A stretch of DNA of 64,000 nucleotides from the NCBI GenBank assembly GCA_003003925.1, contig PVWP01000005.1, forward strand, positions 62,001 to 126,000. Direction: 5' to 3'. Source of the DNA: Aphanothece cf. minutissima CCALA 015 (lineage in GTDB: Bacteria > Cyanobacteriota > Cyanobacteriia > PCC-6307 > Cyanobiaceae). Below the pieces are notes generated by a model that was given only the letters and a program-made list of their open reading frames with translations, was not told the DNA's origin and made no database searches. Every line of letters begins with the position of its first letter. Within the stretch, counting starts at the first letter, position 1. Shown one piece after another: positions 34,904-43,900 of this stretch. The position numbers and the translations under genes are program-made.

Positions 34904-35395
34904 ATGAAACATTCGCTGACCCGGCTGCTGAGCAGCCTTGCCCTCGCCGTGCTGCTGCTGCTGGGCGGGGGCTCCGGCGCCGCGGCGGCGGGGCCGCAGG
35001 GACTCCCTGCTGTGGAGGGTGCCGTGGATGAGTATCTCCATTCCCTTCCCGCCGATTTCCACACCCTCAGGACGGTGCCAGCCCTCAAGAGCCTGATGGC
35101 CGGCGGCAACGTCCTGCTGATCGATGTGCGCCAGCCTGGCGAGTACCGGGCCGGCCACATCCGCGGGGCCGTCAACCTCCCCCTGCGGGAACTCGATGAC
35201 CACCTCGGCGCTATCCCCACGGACAAGGAGATCGTCCTCTACTGCTCCACGGGCTTTCGCTCGGCGATGGGGGTGATGGCCCTGCAGCTGCAGGGCTTCC
35301 GCCATGTGCGTGGCTTTCCACCGAGCTTCGCCGGCTGGCAGGCCGCCGGCGAGGCCGTTTCAGGCCCGGAGGCTGGCAACGGCGCTCAGGCCTGA
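34904..35395 (+). CDS. Exported rhodanese-like protein
   Basis: A 163-residue protein with a signal sequence ending near GAAAAGPQG. The rhodanese domain shows LIDVRQPGEYRAGHIRGAVN and active Cys in LYCSTGFRSAMG, so it should bind sulfane sulfur in the periplasm or thylakoid lumen. Third gene of the cydAB transcript, which links the oxidase to sulfur handling. Its 3' end overlaps the convergent DUF3122-like gene by 10 bp. Confidence 0.88.
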   Translation: MKHSLTRLLSSLALAVLLLLGGGSGAAAAGPQGLPAVEGAVDEYLHSLPADFHTLRTVPALKSLMAGGNVLLIDVRQPGEYRAGHIRGAVNLPLRELDDHLGAIPTDKEIVLYCSTGFRSAMGVMALQLQGFRHVRGFPPSFAGWQAAGEAVSGPEAGNGAQA

Positions 35396-35889
35396 TCGCC
35401 CCCCCGGGTCGCCGACGCCAGCGAATGGAGCACCATCGCCTGATCCGGCGTCAGATCGAAGCCGAGAACTCCGGAGTCCGAGGTCACACTGAGGCGCAGG
35501 GGCAGGGCTTCGCTGGGTCGCGGCATCAGGGCGTCGAGGTCGAACTGGGCCGATCCGGCCGGGATGGGCGCCGCCTTCTGGACGAGCTCCTCGCTGTGGT
35601 TGGGCAGGCTCCACTCCTGGCCCGAGGAATCGCTCAACACCAGCTCCTCGTGGTGATCCAGCCCCAGGCCAGACTCCAGGGCATTGAGGCGGAGCCGCTG
35701 GCCGGAGGGATACTCCGGAAACGGCTGCTCGAAGACCCTGGCATTGAGCCGATGGCCCGCCCCATCGGCGAGTGACCAGCTTTCGGCCGCCAGGGCAGCA
35801 GAGGCTCCCAACAGCAGAACCAGCAGCAAGGGGAGCACAGCGCCAAGGCTTCGGCGCAGCAGTCCGGCACGACGGATGGGTGGCTTCAT
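35386..35889 (-). CDS. Exported DUF3122-like protein, paralogue B
   Basis: A 167-residue protein with a signal sequence (LPLLLVLLLGASAALAA) and the same body pattern as the product of 12512-13039: WSLADGAGHRLNARVFEQ, YPSGQRLRLNAL, LVLSDSSGQEWSLPNHSEEL, QFDLDALMPRPSEALPL and a final DQAMVLHSL. The family role is unknown. It converges on the cyd operon. Confidence 0.75.
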   Translation of the reverse strand: MKPPIRRAGLLRRSLGAVLPLLLVLLLGASAALAAESWSLADGAGHRLNARVFEQPFPEYPSGQRLRLNALESGLGLDHHEELVLSDSSGQEWSLPNHSEELVQKAAPIPAGSAQFDLDALMPRPSEALPLRLSVTSDSGVLGFDLTPDQAMVLHSLASATRGGDQA

Positions 35890-35930
35890 GGCGCAGGGCC
35901 AGGGATTACGACAAAACGTTAACGCAGTTA

Positions 35931-35943
35931 GCGCATAGTGCGC
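35931..35943. promoter_or_regulatory. 13-bp dyad between DUF3122-B and the Kir channel
   Basis: GCGCA-TAG-TGCGC, a perfect 5-3-5 dyad 41 bases upstream of DUF3122-B. It shares the core GCACTATGCG, read in reverse, with sequence in front of the persulfide dioxygenase (29958-29967). An operator is possible. Confidence 0.3.
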
Positions 35944-35958
35944 GGACTCCTGGCCAGG

Positions 35959-36885
35959 TCAGGCCGCCGAGGCGCAGGGACACGGGTGGGTGCGGTTGAA
36001 GTTGGCGAAGTCGATGCGCTGGCCCTGCCCCTCTTCCTCCTGCATCATGTCGACGAAGCCCTCGCCGAACAGCACCCGGGACGCCGGCAGGTGGTGATGG
36101 GCGTAGATCGGCCGCTCCAGGGTGGCGTCGATGCCGCGGAAGGACACCAGGATCTCGGCCTCGCCGGCGGCCAGATCCCGGGGTGTTCGGCCCCGCAGGG
36201 GGCTGCGGTCATCGATCGGATGCATCAGCGTCCAGGTGAGCAGAAACAGGGGGGAGCGGTCGCGGTTCAGGACCAGGGGGTGGAGACGCCGCATGCGATG
36301 GCCCTCCGTCGTGCGCTCATCGATGGCGAGATAGGCCTGAACCGTGGCCTCCAGGATGGTCTTGCGGCGTTCGTTGGCCAGACGAAACATCAAGGTGGGC
36401 AGGCCGTCGTAGTTGTGCACGGTGGCCACCTCCGAGAACAGGATCCGTGCCGTCGAGCGGGAGAAGCGGCTGAAGGCCATCCCCGTCATCAGGGCGATGA
36501 CGATCAAGCCCAGCAGCGATTCGACCGTGACCACCAGATGGGTGAACAGGCTGGCGGGGTGGAAGGCTCCGTAGCCGATCGACCCCAGGGTCTGGACGCT
36601 GAAGAAGAAGGCCTCGGCGAAGCTGGTCGTCTCGCCGGCCACCCCGGCGATGCCCCGGGGATCGAGCCAGTAGAGGAGCGCGAACAGCAGGTTGAGCAGC
36701 AGGTAACCGGCGCCGATCAGCCCGAAGAAGCCGGGCCAGGGCACCGCCAGCATCAGGTGATTGGGGTGGCGCCAGTGCCGCAGCCAGTCGGAGGGGTTCA
36801 CCGCGGTGAAGATGCCCCCATGCTTCTGCAGCCGCAGCGGAGGAGCCGACGGGGGCGAGGGTTCACGCCGCTGGGATGGGGCCAT
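35959..36885 (-). CDS. Inward-rectifier potassium channel (KirBac type)
   Basis: A 308-residue channel. Two transmembrane helices flank a pore loop with filter T99-LGSIGYG106; the second helix ends in ALMTGMAFSRFSR, followed by the large cytoplasmic beta-rich Kir domain (ILFSEVATVHNYDG..LMFRLANERRKTI). Length and order match KirBac proteins. It is divergent from SQR; the shared 125-bp region contains a perfect dyad. Confidence 0.92.
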   Translation of the reverse strand: MAPSQRREPSPPSAPPLRLQKHGGIFTAVNPSDWLRHWRHPNHLMLAVPWPGFFGLIGAGYLLLNLLFALLYWLDPRGIAGVAGETTSFAEAFFFSVQTLGSIGYGAFHPASLFTHLVVTVESLLGLIVIALMTGMAFSRFSRSTARILFSEVATVHNYDGLPTLMFRLANERRKTILEATVQAYLAIDERTTEGHRMRRLHPLVLNRDRSPLFLLTWTLMHPIDDRSPLRGRTPRDLAAGEAEILVSFRGIDATLERPIYAHHHLPASRVLFGEGFVDMMQEEEGQGQRIDFANFNRTHPCPCASAA

Positions 36886-36923
36886 CGGCGGAACTGGCGG
36901 CAGTCTCCTGATTCTAATTGTTT

Positions 36924-36939
36924 ATGCGTTTCAACGCAT
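36924..36939. promoter_or_regulatory. Candidate sulfide-response operator (perfect 5-6-5 dyad) before sqr
   Basis: ATGCG-TTTCAA-CGCAT; the symmetry extends to ATGCGTT-TC-AACGCAT. It lies 71 bases before the SQR start and 38 bases upstream of the Kir start. ArsR-family persulfide sensors bind elements of this size near sqr genes elsewhere; that assignment is inference. Confidence 0.55.
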
Positions 36940-37010
36940 GAATTTGTGTGTGGCGGGCCGCCTGTCGGCGACCGCCCGACCCAGAGTGGGACGGAGCGCG
37001 TGGTCGGGAG

Positions 37011-38306
37011 ATGGGCGAATCCGGAGTGGAACATCACCGCCGGCACCGGGTTCTGATCGTCGGCGGCGGCTCCGCCGGGATCACCGTCGCCGCCCAGCTG
37101 CTGCGGGCCCGCCCCGGCCTTGACGTGGCGATCCTGGAGCCCGCCTCCATTCACGCCTACCAGTCCGGCTGGATCCTGGCCGGCGCCGGCCTGCTCCCCT
37201 ACGCCCAGACCGAGCGGCCCGAGGCCGACGTGATCCCGGCCGGTGCTGTCTGGATCCAGGACAGTGCCGCCCGCTTCGAGCCGGAGGCCCGCCGGGTGAT
37301 CACGGCCACCGGCGCCACCCTCGGCTACGAGGTGCTGGTGGTGGCCACCGGTCTGAAGCTCGACTGGAGCCGTATCCGGGGCCTGCCGGAGGCCCTCGGC
37401 CGCCACGGCGTCATCAGCACCTACTCCCGCCCCCACCTCGCCGCCAGCTGGCAGGCGATCCGCGACTTTCGGGGTGGCACCGCCGTGTTCACTCACCCCG
37501 CCACGCCGATCAAGTGCGGCGGCGCCCCCCAGAAGGTGATGTACCTGGCCGACGACATCTTTCAGGCCAGCAGCGGCGTGGGGGTGAACGCCCGGGTGAT
37601 CTTCTGCAGCGCCCAGGCCCAGCTCTATCCCGTCGAGGCCTACAACACCACCGTGGAGCGCGTCGTGGCACGCCGGGGAATCGAGACCCGCCTGCTCCAC
37701 AACCTGTTGGAGGTGCGCGCCGACGAGCGGGTGGCCGTCTTTGAGGTGAAAGGCGAGGGCGGGGAGCCCCGGCAGGAGGAGATCCGCTACGACCTTCTCC
37801 ATGTGGTGCCGCCGATGGCGGCTCCGGATGTGATCGCCGCCAGCCCCCTGGCCATCGCCGGGCCGGGGGGCTGGGTGGAGGTCGACAGGCTCACCTGCCA
37901 GCACAAGCGTTACGGCGATGTGTTCGCCCTCGGGGATGTGAGTTCCCTGCCCACCGCCAAGAGCCTGGCCGCCGTACGCGGCCAGGCGCCGGTGCTGGTG
38001 GCCAACCTGCTGGCCCAGATCGATGGTCGGCCGCTGCTGGCCCACTACGACGGTTACACCGCCTGCCCCCTGATCACCAGCTTCCACGACGTGGTGATGG
38101 CGGAGTTCGACTACAGCCTGCAGCCGGTGAGTTCGTTCCTGGTGGATCCCACCAAGGAGCGCTGGAGCATGTTCCTGGTGGAAACCCGGGTGTTCCCCTG
38201 GGTGTACTGGCACCGGGTGCTCAAGGGGCGCCTGCACGAAAGCCGCTTCCTCAAGCCCTTCGGCCCCCTGGTGCGTGCCCTGGGACTGGCACGCCGCGGG
38301 ACTTGA
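37011..38306 (+). CDS. sqr: Sulfide:quinone oxidoreductase, type II (SQOR-like)
   Basis: A 431-residue FAD enzyme. Rossmann motif VLIVGGGSAGITVAAQL is at residues 14-30. The two redox cysteines of the mitochondrial-type enzyme are visible: C169 in PIKCGGAPQK and C352 in YTACPLITSFHDVVMAEFDY. It oxidises sulfide to a persulfide and passes electrons to quinone. ATG at 37011 was preferred because the longer frame lacks homology and would cover the promoter. The natural partner is the persulfide dioxygenase at 30001. Confidence 0.93.
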   Translation: MGESGVEHHRRHRVLIVGGGSAGITVAAQLLRARPGLDVAILEPASIHAYQSGWILAGAGLLPYAQTERPEADVIPAGAVWIQDSAARFEPEARRVITATGATLGYEVLVVATGLKLDWSRIRGLPEALGRHGVISTYSRPHLAASWQAIRDFRGGTAVFTHPATPIKCGGAPQKVMYLADDIFQASSGVGVNARVIFCSAQAQLYPVEAYNTTVERVVARRGIETRLLHNLLEVRADERVAVFEVKGEGGEPRQEEIRYDLLHVVPPMAAPDVIAASPLAIAGPGGWVEVDRLTCQHKRYGDVFALGDVSSLPTAKSLAAVRGQAPVLVANLLAQIDGRPLLAHYDGYTACPLITSFHDVVMAEFDYSLQPVSSFLVDPTKERWSMFLVETRVFPWVYWHRVLKGRLHESRFLKPFGPLVRALGLARRGT

Positions 38307-38966
38307 GCAGCCTCTGGGTGCCGATGGGCTGGCTGACAAGGGCCGCGATCACCTGACATTTCGCCTTGAAGGGAAAAAAGAGCTGGCCGGGCTCCTCACT
38401 CAAGGATTCATCATTTCCCTGTCCCTTGGCGATGATCAGGTCGGCGGCGGCAAAGCGATTGCGCAGCTCCTGGTTGCAGTCCTGCAGGATGGTTCCCGGG
38501 GCATCCGAGCCGTTGTCGATGACCGCAACGATCTGATCAAGCCCCACCCGCTTGGCATCGTCTTGGGTGGCATCATTGAGGATCGGTGATCCCCGTACCA
38601 CCGCGCGGAACGGTTCCCCATCGCCATGGAAGGGATCCTCCAGAGCCCTCTCCAGAGCCAACTGCACATCCTGCTCCGTGAGCTGGCCGTTGCTGCCCAT
38701 GTCCGATGGCATTGCCGGCGATCGCCAGGCGGGCGGCCATCAGGAGAGGGTCGCCGCAGGCCTCCACCTCATTCTCAAGCGCCGGAAGCCTCTCCATCAC
38801 GACGCGGTTCTGCCAGACCTTGTCTCGCGGCAGGGGTCGTCCACCCCCGTCAGTTCCCTGAGACGCCGGTGCAGGCGCTGCGCCATCGCAGATCGTCAGT
38901 GACCAGTCGGGCGGGCTCCAATCACTGGCGCAGCAGGCAAAGAATGCAATCCAATGACGTAGTCAT
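38251..38966 (-). pseudogene. DUF89/ARMT1-like damage-control phosphatase, decayed
   Basis: Reading the minus strand from ATG 38966, the DUF89 N-terminus MTTSLDCILCLLRQ is followed by a TGA, then LEPARLVTDD. About 30 codons are then missing before AQRLHRRLRELTGVDDP. A one-base deletion near 38823 precedes WQNRVVMERLPALENEV, and a one-base insertion near 38701-38706 precedes DMGSNGQLTEQD. The C-terminal half is intact (SPILNDATQDDAKRVGL, VIDNGSDAPGT, LIIAKGQGNDESL, FPFKAKC) and overlaps the sqr end. Four lesions make it non-functional. Confidence 0.8.
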
Positions 38967-39204
38967 ATTGAAAAAGGGATGCAATCGTGCTGCACGTGAG
39001 TCGCCAATTACAGCAGCAGGGCTGGAGGCGCAGGTCGCGAGTCTCTGACAGTGGCTGCCGAGAAGGGTGACACGCCGAGTGAACCGTGGAGTTGGCTATC
39101 CACGCTAATGTCCGTGCGCGCCAACGCACGCTCTGGATATCCGTCTGCGTCGCATCAGGCGAACGGATTAGGTTGACATTGTCCCCGCAGAGCACCACAA
39201 GACA
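38967..39204. other. Non-coding interval
   Basis: No gene or RNA is recognised apart from the dyad at 39114-39129 and a TTGACA hexamer at 39173 that could be a -35 element for the DUF3122-C gene. Confidence 0.4.
39114..39129. promoter_or_regulatory. Candidate sulfide-response operator (perfect 5-6-5 dyad) before DUF3122-C
   Basis: GTGCG-CGCCAA-CGCAC, 75 bases before the ATG at 39205. It shares CAACGCA and the exact spacing with the element before sqr. Confidence 0.5.
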
Positions 39205-39744
39205 ATGAAAAGAATTCTTGCTTTATTGGCCTCGATGGTGATGGCACCCTGGCGCCGCCTTGTCGGCATCAGCCAGGCCTGGATCGTGGCGGTCGGGCTG
39301 TTCCTCCTGGCCTCGCTCCTGTCGCCAGCGGCCGCCTCAGCCGCTGATACCGATGGCAACTGGAATCTTGATGACGGCGCGGGGCACCGCCTCGGCGGCA
39401 TGATCTACGAATCGTCAGACATCAACGCGGCCAAGGGTCTGCGCCTGCGACTGAATGCCGAATCTCCCAAGCTGACCCTGAACCACTCCCGACCCCTGCG
39501 GCTCAGTGATGGCAAGGATCAGGACTGGAGTCTCGCCAACCTCAGCGCTGAGCTCACCGCTTCTGCCGGTGGCGCGATCCCGGCCACGTCGTCCCAGTTC
39601 GACGCCGGCTGCCTCGATCCGACCCCTGCCGATGGCCTGCCCCTGAAGATCACGGTGCCGAGTTCCGCCGGAGATCTGAGCTTTGCCCTCTCGCCCGGTC
39701 AGGTCCAGACCTTGCACTCCCTGACGGACGCCTGCATGAACTGA
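39205..39744 (+). CDS. Exported DUF3122-like protein, paralogue C
   Basis: A 179-residue protein. A long N-terminus with a hydrophobic segment (AWIVAVGLFLLASLLSPAAASAAD) precedes the conserved body: WNLDDGAGHRLGGMIYES, LRLRLNAESPKLTLNHSRPL, LSDGKDQDWSLANLSAEL and a final GQVQTLHSL. Third paralogue of the window. A sqr-like dyad lies in its promoter region. Confidence 0.75.
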   Translation: MKRILALLASMVMAPWRRLVGISQAWIVAVGLFLLASLLSPAAASAADTDGNWNLDDGAGHRLGGMIYESSDINAAKGLRLRLNAESPKLTLNHSRPLRLSDGKDQDWSLANLSAELTASAGGAIPATSSQFDAGCLDPTPADGLPLKITVPSSAGDLSFALSPGQVQTLHSLTDACMN

Positions 39745-39785
39745 CGATCGCCTGGGAGCGCCGCTGGCCTCGGTACCTTGTCCCC

Positions 39786-40949
39786 ATGCGCCTGCTGCAC
39801 ACCTCCGACTGGCACCTGGGCCGCAGTTTTCACGGCGCCTCGCTGCTGGAGGAGCAGGAGGCGGCGGTCGACCGGATCGCCGAACTGGCCCGGGAGCATG
39901 CCGTCGATGCGGTGCTGATCGCCGGCGACCTCTACGACCGGGCCATCCCACCGTCCGAGGCAGTGGACCTGTTCAACCGGGCCCTGGCCCAGCTGAGCCG
40001 TGATGGCACCGCCGTGGTGGCCATCGCCGGCAACCACGATTCCCATGTGCGGGTGTCGGTGTACGACCCGCTGCTCTCGGCCTTCGGGGTCACGGTGCGG
40101 GGCGACGTGGCCCGGGCCAGCGAGCCGGTGCTGGTGACACCCCGCGACGGCGGCACGCCGGTGGCCATCTATCCCCTGCCCTACCTGGAGCCGGCGGTGG
40201 TCGGGCCCGTCCTGGCCGGGGCTCCCGTGCGCCTCCGCCACGAGGAGGTGACCCGGCTGGCCATCGAGCGGATCCACGCCGATCGCCGCGAACGGCCGCC
40301 GCACCGTTCGGTGCTGGTGGCCCACACCTTCGTGGCGGGCGGCGAGACGTCGGAGTCGGAGCGGGAGCTCACCATCGGCAACGTCGACCGGGTGAGCGTG
40401 GCCGCCTTCGAGGGCTTCGATTACGTGGCCCTCGGGCACCTGCACCGCTCCCAGCAGCTGGACGGCCCCCGGGTGGCCTATTCAGGCACCCCGCTGGCCT
40501 ATTCCTTCTCCGAGGAGCAGCAGGTCAAGTCGGTGCGGATCGTCGAGCTGGCCGCCGACGGGACGCCCAGCGTGGAAGTGGTGCCCCTGGGGGTGGGCCG
40601 GCGCCTGTGCACCCTGCGGGGGCCGATCGAGGAGCTCTGCTCAGACCCTGCCCACGCCGGCGCCAGCGAGGCGCGGGTGCGGGCGATCCTCACCGACGAC
40701 ACCCTGCCCCTGCAGGCCATGGCCCGGTTGCGGGCCCGCTTTCCCCACATCGCCGAGCTGCGCCACGAGCCCCCCGACGTGGCCCGCGCCGGCGAGGCCG
40801 AGCGCCACCGCCAGGTGCGCCAGGCCCGCTCGCCGCTGGAGCTGGCCACCGCCTTCTTCACCGACCAGCAGGGCGAGCCCCCAGGCGAGCCGGAGGCCGA
40901 GCTGCTGGAGGCCGCCCTGCAGGCGGCGGAACGGGGAGGGGAGCGGTGA
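39786..40949 (+). CDS. sbcD: Exonuclease subunit SbcD
   Basis: A 387-residue Mre11-type nuclease. Phosphoesterase motifs appear in order: DWHLG (I), AGDLYDR (II), AGNHDS (III), VAHTF and GHLHRSQQ (IV-V). With SbcC it trims hairpins and protein-blocked DNA ends. Its stop overlaps the sbcC GTG start, so production is coupled. Confidence 0.94.
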   Translation: MRLLHTSDWHLGRSFHGASLLEEQEAAVDRIAELAREHAVDAVLIAGDLYDRAIPPSEAVDLFNRALAQLSRDGTAVVAIAGNHDSHVRVSVYDPLLSAFGVTVRGDVARASEPVLVTPRDGGTPVAIYPLPYLEPAVVGPVLAGAPVRLRHEEVTRLAIERIHADRRERPPHRSVLVAHTFVAGGETSESERELTIGNVDRVSVAAFEGFDYVALGHLHRSQQLDGPRVAYSGTPLAYSFSEEQQVKSVRIVELAADGTPSVEVVPLGVGRRLCTLRGPIEELCSDPAHAGASEARVRAILTDDTLPLQAMARLRARFPHIAELRHEPPDVARAGEAERHRQVRQARSPLELATAFFTDQQGEPPGEPEAELLEAALQAAERGGER

Positions 40950-43900
40950 AGCCCCACCGGCTGGCGATCGAGGCCTTCGGGCCCTATGCCGATCCGGTGG
41001 CGGTCGACTTCGACGCCCTGGCCACCGAGGGGCTGTTCCTGATCCACGGCACCACCGGCGCCGGCAAGACCTTCCTGCTCGATGCCCTCTGCTTCGCCCT
41101 CTACGGCGAGGTGTCGGGCGACCGCAGCGTCAAGGGGCTGCGCTCCGACCACGCCGCCCCCGGCGCCGTGCCCCGGGTGAGCCTGGAGTTCTCCTGCGGC
41201 GCCGCCCGCTACCGGGTGGAGCGCACCCCGGCCCACACGGCCGTGAAGGCCAGGGGCCAGGGCACCACCGAGAAGCCAGCCCAGGCGGTCCTGTTCCGGC
41301 TCGACGCCGGGTCGCCGGAGCGGGCCGTGGCGGCGAAGACCACCGAGGTGACCCGGGAGGTGGAGCACCTGGTGGGGCTCAGCGCCGCCCAGTTCCGCCA
41401 GGTGATCCTGCTGCCCCAGGGGCGCTTCGCCGAGGTGCTGCGGGCCAGGGCCGAGGAGCGTGAAGCCCTGCTCAAGACCCTCTTCGACACGGAGATCTAC
41501 GAGCGGGCCGGCTGGTGGCTGGAGGAGCGGGCCCGGGAGGCGCGCCAGCTGGCGCTGGAGCAGGCCCGGGAGCAGGAGGTGCGGCGGCGCCGGGCGGCCG
41601 ATGCCTGGGCCCCCCACGCGCCCGAGCCGCCGGACGGGGCCGAACCCTCCCAGGAGCCGCCGCCGCCCCCCGCCGACCAGGCCGGCCTCGAGGCGCTGGT
41701 GGCGGACATCGCCGCAGTGGTGCAGGGCACCGAGGCCTCCCTGCGGGAGGCCACCGCCGGCCTGCAGGCGGCCCAGACGACCCAGGCGACGCTGGCGGCC
41801 GAGGCCGACCGCTGGGACCGGCGCGCCGCCGCCGCCGCCCGGTTGGGGGAGCTGGAGGCCAAACAGGAGACGGTGGAGGCGTACCGCCAGAAGCTGGCCC
41901 TGGCGGAGCAGGCCGAACGGCTGCGCTCCAGCCTGGGGGCCGAACAGGAGGCCCGCCGCGCCCTCGCCCTGGTGGAGCGGGACCTGGGGCAGCGGCTGGG
42001 GGCGGCGGTACGGGCCCGCGATGGCGCCCGGGCCCTGCCGGAGTCCGTGCGACGGCTCGACCTGACGGCCCTGCCGTCCGCCGAAGATCTCGCCGCGGCC
42101 GGTGCTGATCTGGCCGCCCGCGGGGCCGAAGTGCGCGAGCTGGCCCGCAAGGCCGAGGAGGCCGCCCAGGCCGGGGCGGCCGGGGCCGCCGCCAGCCAGC
42201 GGGCCGGCGAGGCCGAAGCCGGGCGGGCCACCGCCGTCGCCCGGCTGGAGCGGCTGGCGGGGGAGCAGGAGCGGGAGCTGGCCCTGCTCGTCCAGGCCCG
42301 CAGCGCCCGCGACCAGCTCGAAGGCCTGCAGCGGGCCGCCCGGGAGGCCGAAGGCCGTGCCGTTGCCGCCGAAGCCATCGCCCCGGCCCGGGAGCGGCAG
42401 ATCGCGGCCGAGGTCGCCAGGAACGCCGCCGATCGCGACGTCAACACGGCGGCCGCCGGCCTCAACGAGCTGCGGCGGCGCCAGATCGAGGGCATGGCCG
42501 CCCGGCTCGCCGGGGGTCTGGCCGCCGGAGCCCCCTGCCCGGTCTGCGGCGCCACCGACCACCCGGCGCCGGCCCGGCCCTCGGCGGACGCGGTGGGGGA
42601 CGGGGCGATCGCCGCCGCCGAACGCACCCTGGCCGCGGCCACCCAGGCCGCGCAGGCGGCCGCAGTGGCCCTGGCCAACGCCCAGGCCGCCCTCGCCGCG
42701 GTGCTGGAGAAGGCGGGCGACGGCCCCGATCCGCTCGCCGCCCGCCAGGCCGCCGTCTCCGCCGCCGCAGCCCAGCTGGCGGCCCAGGCCCTGGCCGACG
42801 GTCTGCCGGCCCTGGAGCAGCGCACCGCTGATCGGGAGCAGCAACGCCAGCAGCTGGCCCAGGCCATCGAGGCGGCCGCCACCGCGATCGCCCTGGAGAG
42901 CCGGGCCGCCGCCGAGGCCAGCCAGCGGCAGCGGGCCCTGGCGGAGCAGGTGACGCGGGAGCTGGGGGAGGGGCTGGAGCCGGGCGTGGTGCTGCGGGGC
43001 TTCGGGCCCCTGGAGGCGGCCCTCCAGGCCCTGGTGGCCGGGGCCGGCGCCCACACCCGCGCCACCAGCGCGCTGGAGCAGGCCTCCCGGCGACTGGGCC
43101 AGGAACTGGCCGCCTCGCCATTCGCCACGGCGGCGGACGCCGCCACCGCCCTGCAGGAGGAGAGCTGGCGGCAGAAACTGGTGGAGCGGATCGCCGCCTA
43201 CGAGGCGGAGGTGATCGAGCAGCGCAACCTCCTGGCGGCCCCCGATCTGGCGGACCTGCCGGAGACCCGGCCCGACACCGCCGCCGCCCTTGAGGCCGTG
43301 ACCCACGCCGATGCGGCCCGCACCCGGGCGGTGGAGTGCCACAGCGAAGCCCGAGCCGCCCAGCGGGAGATCACCCGCCTCGCCGCAGACCACCGGGCCG
43401 GCGACGCCGATCTGGCGGCGAAGCAGGAGCGGGCCGATCGGATCAGCGCCGTGGCCAGCCGCTGCCAGGGCAAGGCGGCCCCCTGGATCTCCCTGCAGCG
43501 CTGGGTGCTCTCGGCCTACCTCGCCGACATCTGCGGCTACGCCAACCAGCGGCTCACCCTGATGACCTCCGGCCGCTACCAGCTGCGGCTCACCGACGAG
43601 GGGGGCCACGGCGGACGCAAGGCGGGGCTGGGCCTGCGGGTGCTGGACGCCTACACCGGCGAGGAACGGGAGGTGAGCAGCCTTTCAGGCGGCGAAACCT
43701 TCCAGGCCTCCCTGGCCCTGGCCCTGGGGGTGGCCGACACGGTGCAGGCCCACGCCGGCGGTGTGCCCCTGGAGGCCCTGTTCATCGACGAGGGCTTCGG
43801 CAGCCTCGACCCCGACAACCTGCAGCTGGCCATGGACGAACTCGACCGCCTGCGGGAGGGGGGCCGCATGATCGGCCTGATCAGCCATGTCGGCGCCCTG

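Noticed and set aside
40499..43609. A 1036-codon minus-strand open frame opposite sbcC
   Set aside because: Low-complexity Gly/Leu/Arg sequence with no motif, antisense to a complete SbcC.
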